This document shows, piece after piece, positions 1-7,445 of a DNA stretch of 12,548 nucleotides. The translations under genes and the position numbers were made by a program. Source of the stretch: an uncultured bacterium (GTDB lineage: Bacteria > Edwardsbacteria > AC1 > EtOH8); NCBI GenBank assembly GCA_937958665.1, contig CALGNM010000062.1, forward strand, positions 1 through 12,548. Reading direction: 5' to 3'. The number at the start of each line of letters is the position of its first letter. Positions within the stretch are counted from its first letter, which is position 1. Below the pieces are notes generated by a model, which was not told where the DNA came from, did not search any database, and was given only the letters and a program-made list of their open reading frames with translations.

Positions 1-45
1 CCACCGAGATCTACACTCTTTCCCTACACGACGCTCTTCCGATCT
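1..45 (+). other. Illumina TruSeq universal (P5) adapter, not genomic
   Basis: These 45 bases match the 3' part of the TruSeq universal (P5-side) adapter exactly, ending in GCTCTTCCGATCT at 33-45. There is no i5 index inside it, as expected for the single-index form. It is what read 2 gives, in reverse complement, when it reads through a short insert. Genomic sequence begins at about base 46, in the middle of a coding region. Confidence 0.98.
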
Positions 46-46
46 G

Positions 47-208
47 CTGGTCCGGACCCTGTATGCCGGATCGGTTCCCCAGGGCGAGGGCCGGGTCCGG
101 TGGGATTGCCGCGACAGCCGGGGGCAGATTGTCCCCAGCGGGGTCTACCTGGCCAGGCTGTCGTCCGGAGGTTCGCATTCAACGGAAAAGATTACGGTGG
201 TGAGGTAG
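47..208 (+). CDS. 3' end of a secreted protein with T9SS/FlgD-like C-terminal domain (partial)
   Basis: This is the last 53 codons of a gene cut off by the contig end; the frame is open from base 47 to TAG at 206-208. The peptide begins LVRTLYAGSVPQGEGRVRWD, continues through SGVYLARL and ends EKITVVR. This is the usual layout of the C-terminal beta-sandwich used as a type IX sorting signal or FlgD Ig-like module: a short strand, a W-D turn, an 'SGVYxxRL' strand and a final 'TxKxxxxR' strand. The 5' part, and so the protein's main function, is missing. It ends 4 bases before the PorU-like gene, whose Shine-Dalgarno (GAGG, 202-205) lies in its last codons, so the two are probably co-transcribed. 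It may be a cargo protein or another surface component; the domain alone cannot tell. Confidence 0.85.
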   Translation: MVRTLYAGSVPQGEGRVRWDCRDSRGQIVPSGVYLARLSSGGSHSTEKITVVR

Positions 209-212
209 GCCC

Positions 213-3200
213 ATGAGAATTTTGATATCCCTGCTGATGCTGGCCGCTTCACCCCTGGCGGTCCGGGCCCAGGTGCGGGTGCTGTCGTCCGACGAGACCG
301 GGTTGACATTGGAATATAACGCGCCGGATTTGAAGACGGTCCCGGCCCAAGAGGGCGGAGGCAGCTTCCACCGGCTTGGGGCCGAAGGTTGTTACAACAC
401 TGTAGATTGCGGGCGTCCTGCCCTGCCCCAGGCCAGCGTCCTGATAGCCGTTCCCCCCCACTCCAATGCGGTTATATCCGGCATAGAAAGGAACAGGGTC
501 CGCTTCATTCCAGTCATCCCTCTGCCGGCCTCTCCGCCCTACGAGGTGGAAAGCAGCTTCAAAGCCGACCGGGAGATCTACGGGGGAAAGGGGCAGTATC
601 CGGCCCGTCCGGTTCAGGTCTCGGCCACGTCTTTGGCCCGCAACAATCGGGTGGCCACCGTCACCTTCTATCCGGCGGTCTTTCAGCCGGCCAAAGGAGG
701 GGTGGAGTATTCCGGCCAGATCCGGGTGAGGGTTGATTTCAAGCCGTCCGGCTTAAAGGCCGCGGGGGTAGCGGCTGGTATGGGGAGCCTGGATGGGCTG
801 CTTTACAAGGCGTTGGCCAATCCCGAACAGGCCCGGGATTGGTCATGGCGTTCTGTGGACAAGGCCTCCCAGCTATCCGGGGACACCTTGCCCTATCGGA
901 TCAGAATATCACGGCAGGGTATTTACCGGGTGGGCTATGATGACTTGGTCCAGGCGGGGATCGACCCCTCCCGATATGATCCCAGGCGCCTGAAACTTGT
1001 AAACCGGGGAAAAGAGATTCCGCTTTACTTCAAGGGCCAGGCCGACGGGATATTTGACCCCGACGATTTTTTTGAGTTTTGGGGCGAGGAGACCAGAGGG
1101 GACTCCACCCACTTTCACCAATACACCCAGGCCAATATTTACTATCTTTCTTTGACCGGTTCGCTGGGAGCCCGGATGGTGGAGGAGGATGCCGCCTCCG
1201 GGTCGCCAGAACTTCCGGTTGCTGCTTATTTCCCCGACACCATCCATTTCGAGAAGGACAGCCTGTTCTACCGACTGGCCAGCTGGAACAGCAATCAGAA
1301 TGACCGGTGGTTCTGGAGGAGGCTGGATTATCCCGACAGCACGGTTTTCCCCTTGGAGATTCCGTCCCCCCACATATCGGCCGGGGACAGCTTCCTGCTG
1401 GAGGGGGCACTGCACGGCATAACCGTAGACGAGCACCGTATCCAGCTGTGGCTCAACGGAAGACAGATTGGGGAATTGACCTGGCTCGACCAACGGGAAA
1501 TGCAATTCAGCCTTAAGTTCCCGGCCTCGTACGCGGTGAATGGTATAAACCGCCTGACCATCAGGCACGGAGCCTCCTCCAGCACCGGCAACCGGATACT
1601 GATCAATTGGTTCAAACTGGCATACCGGAGGGCCTATCAGGCCCAGGGCGGAGCATTGTCATTCCGGGGCGATCCCCGCCTCTCCGGCCAGTTATCCAGT
1701 TACCGGATAGGAGGGCTGGAGGGCTACAATTACGACCTTTATAAGCTGGGCATCAGCCGGATAACGGGCGCTGTGATGGAACCGGAGGCGGACGGCCTCG
1801 AATATGCGCTTAAATTCGATGATCGGGATTTTGGCCAGTCCAGATATCATTTGGTTAGGAACGACCTCAAGCTTCGGTTATCAACGGGGGATATAGAGTC
1901 TAACGCTCCCTCCGACTTGAGGGATCCTGCTTATTCCGGAGCAACCTACATCGTGGTTGCCCCGCGGGAACTGGAAGCCGCCGCCGACCGGTTGGTGTCG
2001 GCCCGTTCAGCCCGTTACCCCGGGGCCCGAAAATTCCTGATCCAGGACATCTACGACGAATTCGGATATGGCATCCCATCCGATGCAGCTCTGCGGGATT
2101 TCATCAGCTATGCCTTCAGCCGCTGGGCCGTCCAGCCAGAATATGTCCTGTTGCTGGGGGACGGCAGCTACGACCCCAGGCGTATCTTGGGGGGGCGGGC
2201 CGACATGTTGCCGGTCCATCTGACCCGGGCCGACTTTTACGGGGGAGTGGCCGATGACGATTACTATGCCAGGGTCAGCGGGGAAGACCTGATGGCCGAC
2301 CTGTCGGTGGGGCGCCTGCCGGTGAATTCGATGGAGGAATTCGGACAGTGGGAGGCAAAGAGCCAGATCTATGATCAACGGTTATACCTGGACCGCTGGC
2401 ACCGGGAGGTGCTGATGGTGGCCGGCTGGCCCCTGAACGCTGAGGATGATTTTCACAACGTCAGCAGTAAGCTGGCCGCCAGGATCGATCCGGCCTACGA
2501 GGTCTCCAAGGTCTACCATGGCCCAACCCAGCAGAACAAGGAGGACTTGATCGCCCGCCTCAGCCAGGGGGCCGCGGTCACGGCTTTCTACGGCCATGGG
2601 GGGGCCCAGCTTTGGTCCCACGGCACCTTCTTCTGGCACTATGACGTGCCCCGGCTCTCCAACTGGGGCCGGTGGCCGCTGATCGGCTCGTTTACCTGCT
2701 CCTCGGGGGCCTTCGAGAGCCCGGCCTACAGCTCCCTGAGCGAGGCCTTACTGCTGAATCGGGGCGGAGGCATCGGGGTCTTCAGCAGCAGTGGCGCCTC
2801 CTACGGGGACAGCATTATGGGCTGTCTGATGCAGAACTCTTTCATGGATGCCTGGGATCGGCAGGGTCTCAGGAACTTCGGCGACATAGCCCTCTACTCC
2901 AAGTGGAACGCCGCTGGCGGCCTGCCTCCTTCCGGGCAGACCATGGACATGCTGGTCAGCTACAACCTGCTGGGCGACCCGGCCACCAGGCTGGCCCTGC
3001 CCGAAAAAGGCTTGTCCCTATTAGTCTCCCCGGCGTCGGCGTCGGCCGGTGACTCCATCCGGCTCGACATTTCCGGGCCGTTCGGGTCCGGCACGGCGGT
3101 AATTTCCCTGTTGGGGAGCGACGGTCGGATGCTGATACAACAGGCTTCTTCCTGCCCGGCCGCTACCTTCCAGACCGCCTTGCTGGTGCCTGATTCGGCC

Positions 3201-5000
3201 CAGCCCGGCCAGGGCCTGATCCGGGTCTACATCAAGGATCAGTCGGCCGACTGGGCCGGGTCGGAATGGGTGGGGATAAGCCAGCCTATGGCCTCAGGCA
3301 TCAAGGTATTTCCTGAAATCCCCACTGACTTGGACAGCATAAGCCTTTCGGCCCGCATCAGCAGCCTGTATGGGGTGGACACGGCGTGGTGCCGCTGGCG
3401 GTGGGGGAGCTTCCAGGACACCACCGATACCGGAGCGGCCTTCGTTTCAGCTCCGATGATGATCGATGGTGACAGCGTCCGGCTGGCTTCTCGGATTTAT
3501 CTGACTGGCTTGGAGGGCAATTTCCCACCCTGGTCCGAGGTCTACCTGATATTCCGGCTGGTGGTGCAGGACACTGCCGGATTGGTAACCCCCGGTAAAT
3601 GGGAAAGGCGCAGGCTGGTGCGCCGGGCTGACCTGGCACCCTCCAGCCAGGCCCAGGGATCGGTATATCTGGGCGGCAAGCGGGTGCTGCAGCTAACGGG
3701 GGCGCTAAAAAATCTGGGCGACTTGGATGCCTCCAATGTGCCGGTCCACTTTCATCACTACGGAGACAATGCTTTGATGGGGATGGCGGTGGTGGATACG
3801 GTACGGGGCCGCAAGGAGAGGAAGTTCAGCCTGGCCTGGCCTTATCAGGGCCCGGCTCTGCAGGTCTATTACCGTATCGATCCCAGCGGCACCCTATCCA
3901 GCCCCTATCCCCAGGAGGATACCACCAATGACAACTCGGCAGTCTACTGGGTGCCCCACCAGGACTTTTACTACTACCAACTCGATGCTCGGGGCTGCCA
4001 TCCCGATACTTTGGATTACAAAGGTCTGATAAGAGCCCTCTTCCCCGATTCCTGTCTCTCCGACAGCGCGGTGGCCATCATCGGCCCGGAAATGGTGGAC
4101 CCGGCCAGCCCCGGCCAGCCCGGGCTGACCCCTCTTGACGGCAGCGGGCAGGCCTATTTTGTGGGGTTGACCGACTCTTCTCGGCTCATCAACCGGGGGC
4201 GGCCTTTCTGGGTTTCCCTCAAGCTTCAAAGTCTGGACAGCACGGCTGCCCTGGATTGCATCAAGTTGTTCCGCCGCGATGACCATACCGGAATGTGGCG
4301 GCTGGTGCCATCCTGGGCGGACAGCCAGAGCCTGTGGGGCTACAGCGAAAGTCCGGGGACCTTCAGGGCGATGTATACCGCGGATACCAGCGGACCGCAG
4401 ATAACCGCCCGGGTCGACCGCCAGGCTTTGGGATGGGGACAGACGGTGGTGGTGCCGAATCCCCAATATTCGGTGACCATCGAGGATCCCGACGGGGTGA
4501 ACCCCGACTCCATTTGGGTGAGGCTTGACCACCAGCTGGTGGACCGTTCGGCCTATGTCCTCAACCCGGGGACGGACATGGGCCACACCGTCTCCCTGTC
4601 ATACGCCCCCAGCCTGGACAACGGTCTGCACAGCCTGGAATTCGGGGCGGCCGACAACCTGGGCAACCGGGATTCACTGAAAATCTTCTCCCAGGTCAAG
4701 GTAGAGTTCTCGCTGCGGGAGATCGCCAACTATCCCAACCCGGTCACCGGAGACCTGACCACCTTCTATCTCTGTGTGGGAGACTACGCCGACCGCTACG
4801 AGCTTCAGATATTCACCGTGGCCGGGAGGCTGATCAAGACCATCCGGGGCGGGCGCACCTCGGGGGTTCGGACCTTCGAATGGGATCTGACGGATGAGTC
4901 CGGGGCCCGTATAGCCAACGGGGTCTACTTCTACCGGTTCCGGGTGTTCCAGGGAGGCAAGCAACTGGAGAAAACCGGCAAGCTGGCGGTGCTGAGATGA
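213..5000 (+). CDS. porU: PorU-like type IX secretion sortase, C25 (gingipain-family) peptidase
   Basis: Predicted cell-surface cysteine peptidase of 1595 residues. In Porphyromonas, PorU cuts the C-terminal signal from T9SS cargo and transfers the cargo to A-LPS. Residues 1-20 form a signal peptide ending AVRAQ. Residues about 226-310 resemble the PorU N-terminal domain (YRIRISRQGIYRVGY, then DDFFEFWGEE). The C25 domain spans about 576-930: GDGSYDPR with D650, YGHGG with predicted catalytic His795, and TCSSGAF with predicted nucleophile Cys829. The 34-residue His-Cys spacing is close to that of gingipains and PorU. Several beta-sandwich modules follow, one CARDB-like (about 1138-1248). The C-terminus (about 1500-1595; YPNP at 1507, NGVYFYRF from 1569) is a T9SS/FlgD-type domain, which Porphyromonas PorU also carries. 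It is clearly longer than that PorU (about 1160 residues). The start has GAGG 7 bases upstream. The adjoining porV favours sortase over secreted gingipain-like cargo; cargo remains the alternative. Confidence 0.85.
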   Translation: MRILISLLMLAASPLAVRAQVRVLSSDETGLTLEYNAPDLKTVPAQEGGGSFHRLGAEGCYNTVDCGRPALPQASVLIAVPPHSNAVISGIERNRVRFIPVIPLPASPPYEVESSFKADREIYGGKGQYPARPVQVSATSLARNNRVATVTFYPAVFQPAKGGVEYSGQIRVRVDFKPSGLKAAGVAAGMGSLDGLLYKALANPEQARDWSWRSVDKASQLSGDTLPYRIRISRQGIYRVGYDDLVQAGIDPSRYDPRRLKLVNRGKEIPLYFKGQADGIFDPDDFFEFWGEETRGDSTHFHQYTQANIYYLSLTGSLGARMVEEDAASGSPELPVAAYFPDTIHFEKDSLFYRLASWNSNQNDRWFWRRLDYPDSTVFPLEIPSPHISAGDSFLLEGALHGITVDEHRIQLWLNGRQIGELTWLDQREMQFSLKFPASYAVNGINRLTIRHGASSSTGNRILINWFKLAYRRAYQAQGGALSFRGDPRLSGQLSSYRIGGLEGYNYDLYKLGISRITGAVMEPEADGLEYALKFDDRDFGQSRYHLVRNDLKLRLSTGDIESNAPSDLRDPAYSGATYIVVAPRELEAAADRLVSARSARYPGARKFLIQDIYDEFGYGIPSDAALRDFISYAFSRWAVQPEYVLLLGDGSYDPRRILGGRADMLPVHLTRADFYGGVADDDYYARVSGEDLMADLSVGRLPVNSMEEFGQWEAKSQIYDQRLYLDRWHREVLMVAGWPLNAEDDFHNVSSKLAARIDPAYEVSKVYHGPTQQNKEDLIARLSQGAAVTAFYGHGGAQLWSHGTFFWHYDVPRLSNWGRWPLIGSFTCSSGAFESPAYSSLSEALLLNRGGGIGVFSSSGASYGDSIMGCLMQNSFMDAWDRQGLRNFGDIALYSKWNAAGGLPPSGQTMDMLVSYNLLGDPATRLALPEKGLSLLVSPASASAGDSIRLDISGPFGSGTAVISLLGSDGRMLIQQASSCPAATFQTALLVPDSAQPGQGLIRVYIKDQSADWAGSEWVGISQPMASGIKVFPEIPTDLDSISLSARISSLYGVDTAWCRWRWGSFQDTTDTGAAFVSAPMMIDGDSVRLASRIYLTGLEGNFPPWSEVYLIFRLVVQDTAGLVTPGKWERRRLVRRADLAPSSQAQGSVYLGGKRVLQLTGALKNLGDLDASNVPVHFHHYGDNALMGMAVVDTVRGRKERKFSLAWPYQGPALQVYYRIDPSGTLSSPYPQEDTTNDNSAVYWVPHQDFYYYQLDARGCHPDTLDYKGLIRALFPDSCLSDSAVAIIGPEMVDPASPGQPGLTPLDGSGQAYFVGLTDSSRLINRGRPFWVSLKLQSLDSTAALDCIKLFRRDDHTGMWRLVPSWADSQSLWGYSESPGTFRAMYTADTSGPQITARVDRQALGWGQTVVVPNPQYSVTIEDPDGVNPDSIWVRLDHQLVDRSAYVLNPGTDMGHTVSLSYAPSLDNGLHSLEFGAADNLGNRDSLKIFSQVKVEFSLREIANYPNPVTGDLTTFYLCVGDYADRYELQIFTVAGRLIKTIRGGRTSGVRTFEWDLTDESGARIANGVYFYRFRVFQGGKQLEKTGKLAVLR

Positions 5001-6022
5001 AAAACCATAATTACTGGTGGAAAATGGCAAACGGAAGGATGCTGCTCTGCCTGACGGTCCTGGCCCTGGCCGGAGCGGCCCGGGGGGAGAAATACGGGGG
5101 CGAATTCCTGAATATTCCGGTGGGGGCCAAGGCCATGGCAATGGGCGGAGCCTTCGGCCCGCTGGCCGACGATTTGAGCGCCATCTACTGGAACCCAGCC
5201 GGTCTGGGCCGCCAGGACCAGCCCCAGGCCATGCTGACGCACACCACGCTGTTCTCCAACCTGGCCAGCCATGATTTTCTGGCCTTGTCCTGGCCGATGG
5301 GGGAAAAGCTGATATTGGGTGCCGCCTGGTTGAGGCTTGGGATAGACGACATCCCCCGGTTCTCCTACACCGTGGGCACTCCGCCGATCGGCTCTTTGGG
5401 CGACAACCAGAACGCCTTCTACCTGTCTGCGGCCAGCCGCTTCAGCCGCCTGATCTTGAATAAGCCCTGGCAAATAAACCCCGGCGGCAGCCTCAAGCTG
5501 ATCTATCACCAACTGGATGATCGCCAGGCCACCGGCCTGGGCCTGGATGTCGGTATTCTGCTGACGGCCGATCTGGGGCAGTGGTTAGCCCGGCGGACCA
5601 AGGCTAGCCCCATCGTCGGGATGCTGCCGGCTCCGGTAAGGAACTCGGCCTTGGGGGTGATATCACTGAGCCTGGTCGGTCAGGACCTGGGAGGAACCAA
5701 TCTGGCTTGGGATACACCCCTCCAGCATAATGATGTCCGTCTGGCCGTGTACAAAGTGGGTCTGGGCTATCAGCAGCCGATGCCCCCTCTACGGAGCACC
5801 CTGTCCATCAGTTGGGAGGGTTCCAACGAGGACCTGCAGGACGGACGGCTGGGAAGCGAACTGAGGTACAGAAATTTAGCAGCGTTGCGGCTGGGGCGGG
5901 AACGGTCCGGGACGACCCTGGGGGGCGGCATCAGCCTCTGGCGGGTTCAGCTGGACTACGCCTACAATGGCCATGACCTGGGCAACACCCATCGGGTGGG
6001 GGCGACTTATCGGCTGAGGTGA
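4997..6022 (+). CDS. porV: PorV/PorQ-family outer-membrane beta-barrel protein
   Basis: Predicted outer-membrane barrel of 341 residues. In known T9SS, PorV is a FadL-like barrel that shuttles cargo from the translocon to PorU and holds PorU at the surface. A hydrophobic signal peptide (about residues 15-30, MLLCLTVLALAGAARG) is followed by the family hallmark: GAKAMAMGGAFGPLADD at 43-59 and YWNPAGL at 64-70. The rest is alternating polar and hydrophobic strands ending in VGATYRLR. The ATG overlaps the porU stop (ATGA, 4997-5000), implying translational coupling. The start is uncertain: Met10 (5024), preceded by GGTGG, or Met15 (5039) would give a more ordinary signal peptide. PorQ is a sister family, but adjacency to a PorU homologue, as in Porphyromonas gingivalis, favours PorV. 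Confidence 0.82.
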   Translation: MKNHNYWWKMANGRMLLCLTVLALAGAARGEKYGGEFLNIPVGAKAMAMGGAFGPLADDLSAIYWNPAGLGRQDQPQAMLTHTTLFSNLASHDFLALSWPMGEKLILGAAWLRLGIDDIPRFSYTVGTPPIGSLGDNQNAFYLSAASRFSRLILNKPWQINPGGSLKLIYHQLDDRQATGLGLDVGILLTADLGQWLARRTKASPIVGMLPAPVRNSALGVISLSLVGQDLGGTNLAWDTPLQHNDVRLAVYKVGLGYQQPMPPLRSTLSISWEGSNEDLQDGRLGSELRYRNLAALRLGRERSGTTLGGGISLWRVQLDYAYNGHDLGNTHRVGATYRLR

Positions 6023-6042
6023 AAAACATCCGGACAGTCAAC

Positions 6043-6077
6043 CGAAAATGAGGTGGAGAGCATCCACCTCATTTTCG
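6043..6077 (+). terminator. Rho-independent-type terminator hairpin after porV
   Basis: A perfect 15-bp inverted repeat (arms 6043-6057 and 6063-6077, loop GAGCA) begins 21 bases after the porV stop. The core GAGGTGGA/TCCACCTC is GC-rich, and the outer stem pairs AAAAT with ATTTT, so the T-run lies inside the 3' arm rather than after the hairpin. The bases after the stem (TAAAAATC) hold no T-tract, so efficiency is uncertain. Its place between two gene blocks supports a terminator. Confidence 0.75.
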
Positions 6078-6087
6078 TAAAAATCGC

Positions 6088-6116
6088 TTGCCTCGACCGG
6101 CATAATCATGTATTAT
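6088..6116 (+). promoter_or_regulatory. Sigma70-like promoter for the LPS gene cluster
   Basis: TTGCCT (6088-6093) and TATTAT (6111-6116) are separated by 17 bases and match the -35 and -10 consensus at 4 and 5 of 6 positions. An overlapping alternative is the perfect TATAAT at 6114-6119 with TCGACC (6093-6098) at a 15-base spacing. Either predicts transcription starting near 6122-6127, after the terminator hairpin and before the gmhB start at 6151. No Bacteroidota-type TAnnTTTG element was seen here. Confidence 0.6.
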
Positions 6117-6122
6117 AATGTC

Positions 6123-6138
6123 AATGTTGATTAACATT
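6123..6138. repeat. 6-bp inverted repeat at the predicted transcript start
   Basis: AATGTT-GATT-AACATT is a perfect 6-bp palindrome with a 4-base centre. It lies between the predicted -10 element and the gmhB ribosome-binding site. It could be a small 5' mRNA hairpin or an operator half-site pair. It is AT-rich and short, so chance is a real possibility. Confidence 0.35.
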
Positions 6139-6149
6139 AAAGGGAAGGG
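6139..6149 (+). promoter_or_regulatory. Ribosome-binding site that sets the gmhB start
   Basis: The purine run AAAGGGAAGGG lies just before ATG 6151; its AGGGA core (6141-6145) is 5 bases from the start codon. The upstream in-frame ATGs (6118 and 6124) have no such site and overlap the promoter -10 region. This decides in favour of 6151. Confidence 0.7.
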
Positions 6150-6150
6150 T

Positions 6151-6702
6151 ATGGGGCATAAGGCTGTGTTATTGGACCGGGATGGCACCATCAACCGCGA
6201 TACCAATTACGTCAATTCGCCGGGGCAGTTGGAGTTGTTGCCGAATGCCGGAGCGGCCATCAGGCTGTTGAACCGCAGCCGGTTCAGGGTGGCGGTGGTC
6301 AGTAACCAGTCGGGGGTGGCCCGGGGATACCTTGACCTGAAGACCCTGGGAGCCATTCATCGCCGGCTGCGCCATCTGCTGAAGAAAGAGGGCGCCAAAC
6401 TGGATGCCATCTATTACTGTCCGTTTCATCCCGATGATGACCCGCCCTGCCGCAAGCCTAAAACCGGGATGGCCGAGAGGGCCAGCCGGGAGTTGGGGAT
6501 TGATTTTAGGCGTTCGTATATGGTGGGCGACAGCCAGGCCGACATCGAGTTCGGCAACAATATCGGCGCTCGAACAGTTTTAGTGCTGACCGGTAAATCG
6601 AATGGGACCGAGCCTTGGATAAAGAAGTGCCGGTTGGACTGCATCGCCCACGACCTATTGGGGGCGGCCCTGTGGATAATACAGGATAGCCGGGGCAAAT
6701 GA
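6151..6702 (+). CDS. gmhB: GmhB-type D-glycero-D-manno-heptose-1,7-bisphosphate 7-phosphatase
   Basis: Cytoplasmic HAD-superfamily phosphatase of 183 residues, close to the usual GmhB length. GmhB removes the C7 phosphate from heptose bisphosphate on the way to ADP-heptose for the LPS inner core. All four HAD motifs are visible: DRDGT with nucleophile Asp9 and acid/base Asp11; VSNQSG with Ser51; RKPKTGM with Lys102; and GDSQAD with Asp127 and Asp131. The family's zinc-loop position holds CPFHPDDDPPCRKP (from Cys90), which lacks the usual C-x-H and C-x-C pairs, so zinc binding may be altered or absent. Start chosen at 6151 because of the adjacent ribosome-binding site; the 11 extra residues of the longer frame precede the conserved core and overlap the promoter. 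It is the first gene of the LPS operon and overlaps the next by 4 bases. A histidinol-phosphatase-like role is an alternative, but the glycosyltransferase context favours heptose. Confidence 0.85.
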   Translation: MGHKAVLLDRDGTINRDTNYVNSPGQLELLPNAGAAIRLLNRSRFRVAVVSNQSGVARGYLDLKTLGAIHRRLRHLLKKEGAKLDAIYYCPFHPDDDPPCRKPKTGMAERASRELGIDFRRSYMVGDSQADIEFGNNIGARTVLVLTGKSNGTEPWIKKCRLDCIAHDLLGAALWIIQDSRGK

Positions 6703-7445
6703 AAGGGATATCAGCCATAATCATAGCCCGGGATGAGCAGGACAACATCGGCCGGGCGATAGAAAGCCTAGAGGGTTTTGGCGAGGTGCTGGTGCTCGAC
6801 TCCGGGAGCCGCGATCGGACGCCGGAGATCGCCCAATCCCTAGGGGCCAAAGTGGTCAGGACCGACTGGCCGGGCTATGCCGCCCAACGAAGGAGAGCCT
6901 TGGGCTTGGCAGCTATGCCCTGGGTGCTGTTTCTGGATGCCGATGAATTGCTGGATGCCGAACTGCGGGTTGCCCTATACAAGCAGAATCTGGCTGGCCC
7001 GGCCAGGGGCTATTTCATCAGGAGGAGGAATTATTTCCTGGGTCGGCAAATCAGGCATGCCCGCTGGGGCAATGACTGGCAGATGCGGCTGGTCCGGCGG
7101 GATTCGGCTTCAGTCCCCCAGGTGGACATCCACGAGGGAATAGTGGTCAATGGGACAACCGCCCGGCTGGATAGGGGGGCGATTGAGCATTACACTGTGC
7201 CCAGTCTTTACCGATACTTGGAAAAGATGAACGCCTATACGACCTTAGAGGCTGGGCAGAAATTAAGCCAGGGCCGCCGCTTCTCCTGGGGGCGGCTGCT
7301 CTGGGAGCCAATGGCTGAGTTCTGGAAGCTTTTTGTGGTTCTGCAGGGATGGAGGGAGGGCATGAGGGGTTTGGCTATTTCCCTGCTGTCGGCGCTGGGC
7401 CGTTTCGTAGTGACAGTCAAGATGCGGGAGGCTGGACGTGGATAA
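6699..7445 (+). CDS. GT2 glycosyltransferase, WaaE/LgtF-type (first of three paralogues)
   Basis: Predicted cytoplasmic or membrane-associated transferase of 248 residues that would add a sugar from a nucleotide donor to the LPS core. The GT-A fold is shown by ISAIIIARDEQDNIG (4-18), VLDSGSRDRT (32-41) and the metal-binding LDADE (Asp80, Asp82, Glu83). Also present are HEG (145-147), EHY (163-165) and YLEKMNAYTT (173-182), all typical of WaaE/LgtF glycosyltransferases. The C-terminal part (about 208-240) is hydrophobic and basic and may sit on the membrane. The start forms ATGA with the gmhB stop. The sugar transferred cannot be read from the sequence; WaaE relatives add glucose to heptose I. 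It shares its whole layout with the next two genes. Confidence 0.85.
   Translation: MKGISAIIIARDEQDNIGRAIESLEGFGEVLVLDSGSRDRTPEIAQSLGAKVVRTDWPGYAAQRRRALGLAAMPWVLFLDADELLDAELRVALYKQNLAGPARGYFIRRRNYFLGRQIRHARWGNDWQMRLVRRDSASVPQVDIHEGIVVNGTTARLDRGAIEHYTVPSLYRYLEKMNAYTTLEAGQKLSQGRRFSWGRLLWEPMAEFWKLFVVLQGWREGMRGLAISLLSALGRFVVTVKMREAGRG
7426..7431 (+). promoter_or_regulatory. Ribosome-binding site for the GTG-started second GT2 gene
   Basis: GGGAGG lies 6 bases before GTG 7438, inside the end of the preceding gene. It is a near-ideal site and supports GTG as the true start; the next in-frame ATG is inside the conserved first beta strand. Confidence 0.75.

Noticed and set aside
909-1568. 219-codon minus-strand open frame inside porU
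   Set aside because: Shadow of the porU N-terminal region, with no family motifs or ribosome-binding site.
3894-4586. 230-codon minus-strand open frame inside porU
   Set aside because: It is antisense to a continuous, domain-rich coding frame. It has no recognisable motifs, and GC-rich DNA yields such shadow frames readily.
213-5000. Reading the C25 protein as a secreted gingipain-like virulence protease
   Set aside because: A PorU-like N-terminal domain and the overlapping porV gene fit the sortase role better, though sequence alone does not fully exclude cargo.
6023-6150. Possible small RNA or riboswitch in the 128-base gap
   Set aside because: The gap is accounted for by a terminator hairpin, a promoter and a short 5' leader; no larger structured RNA was seen.
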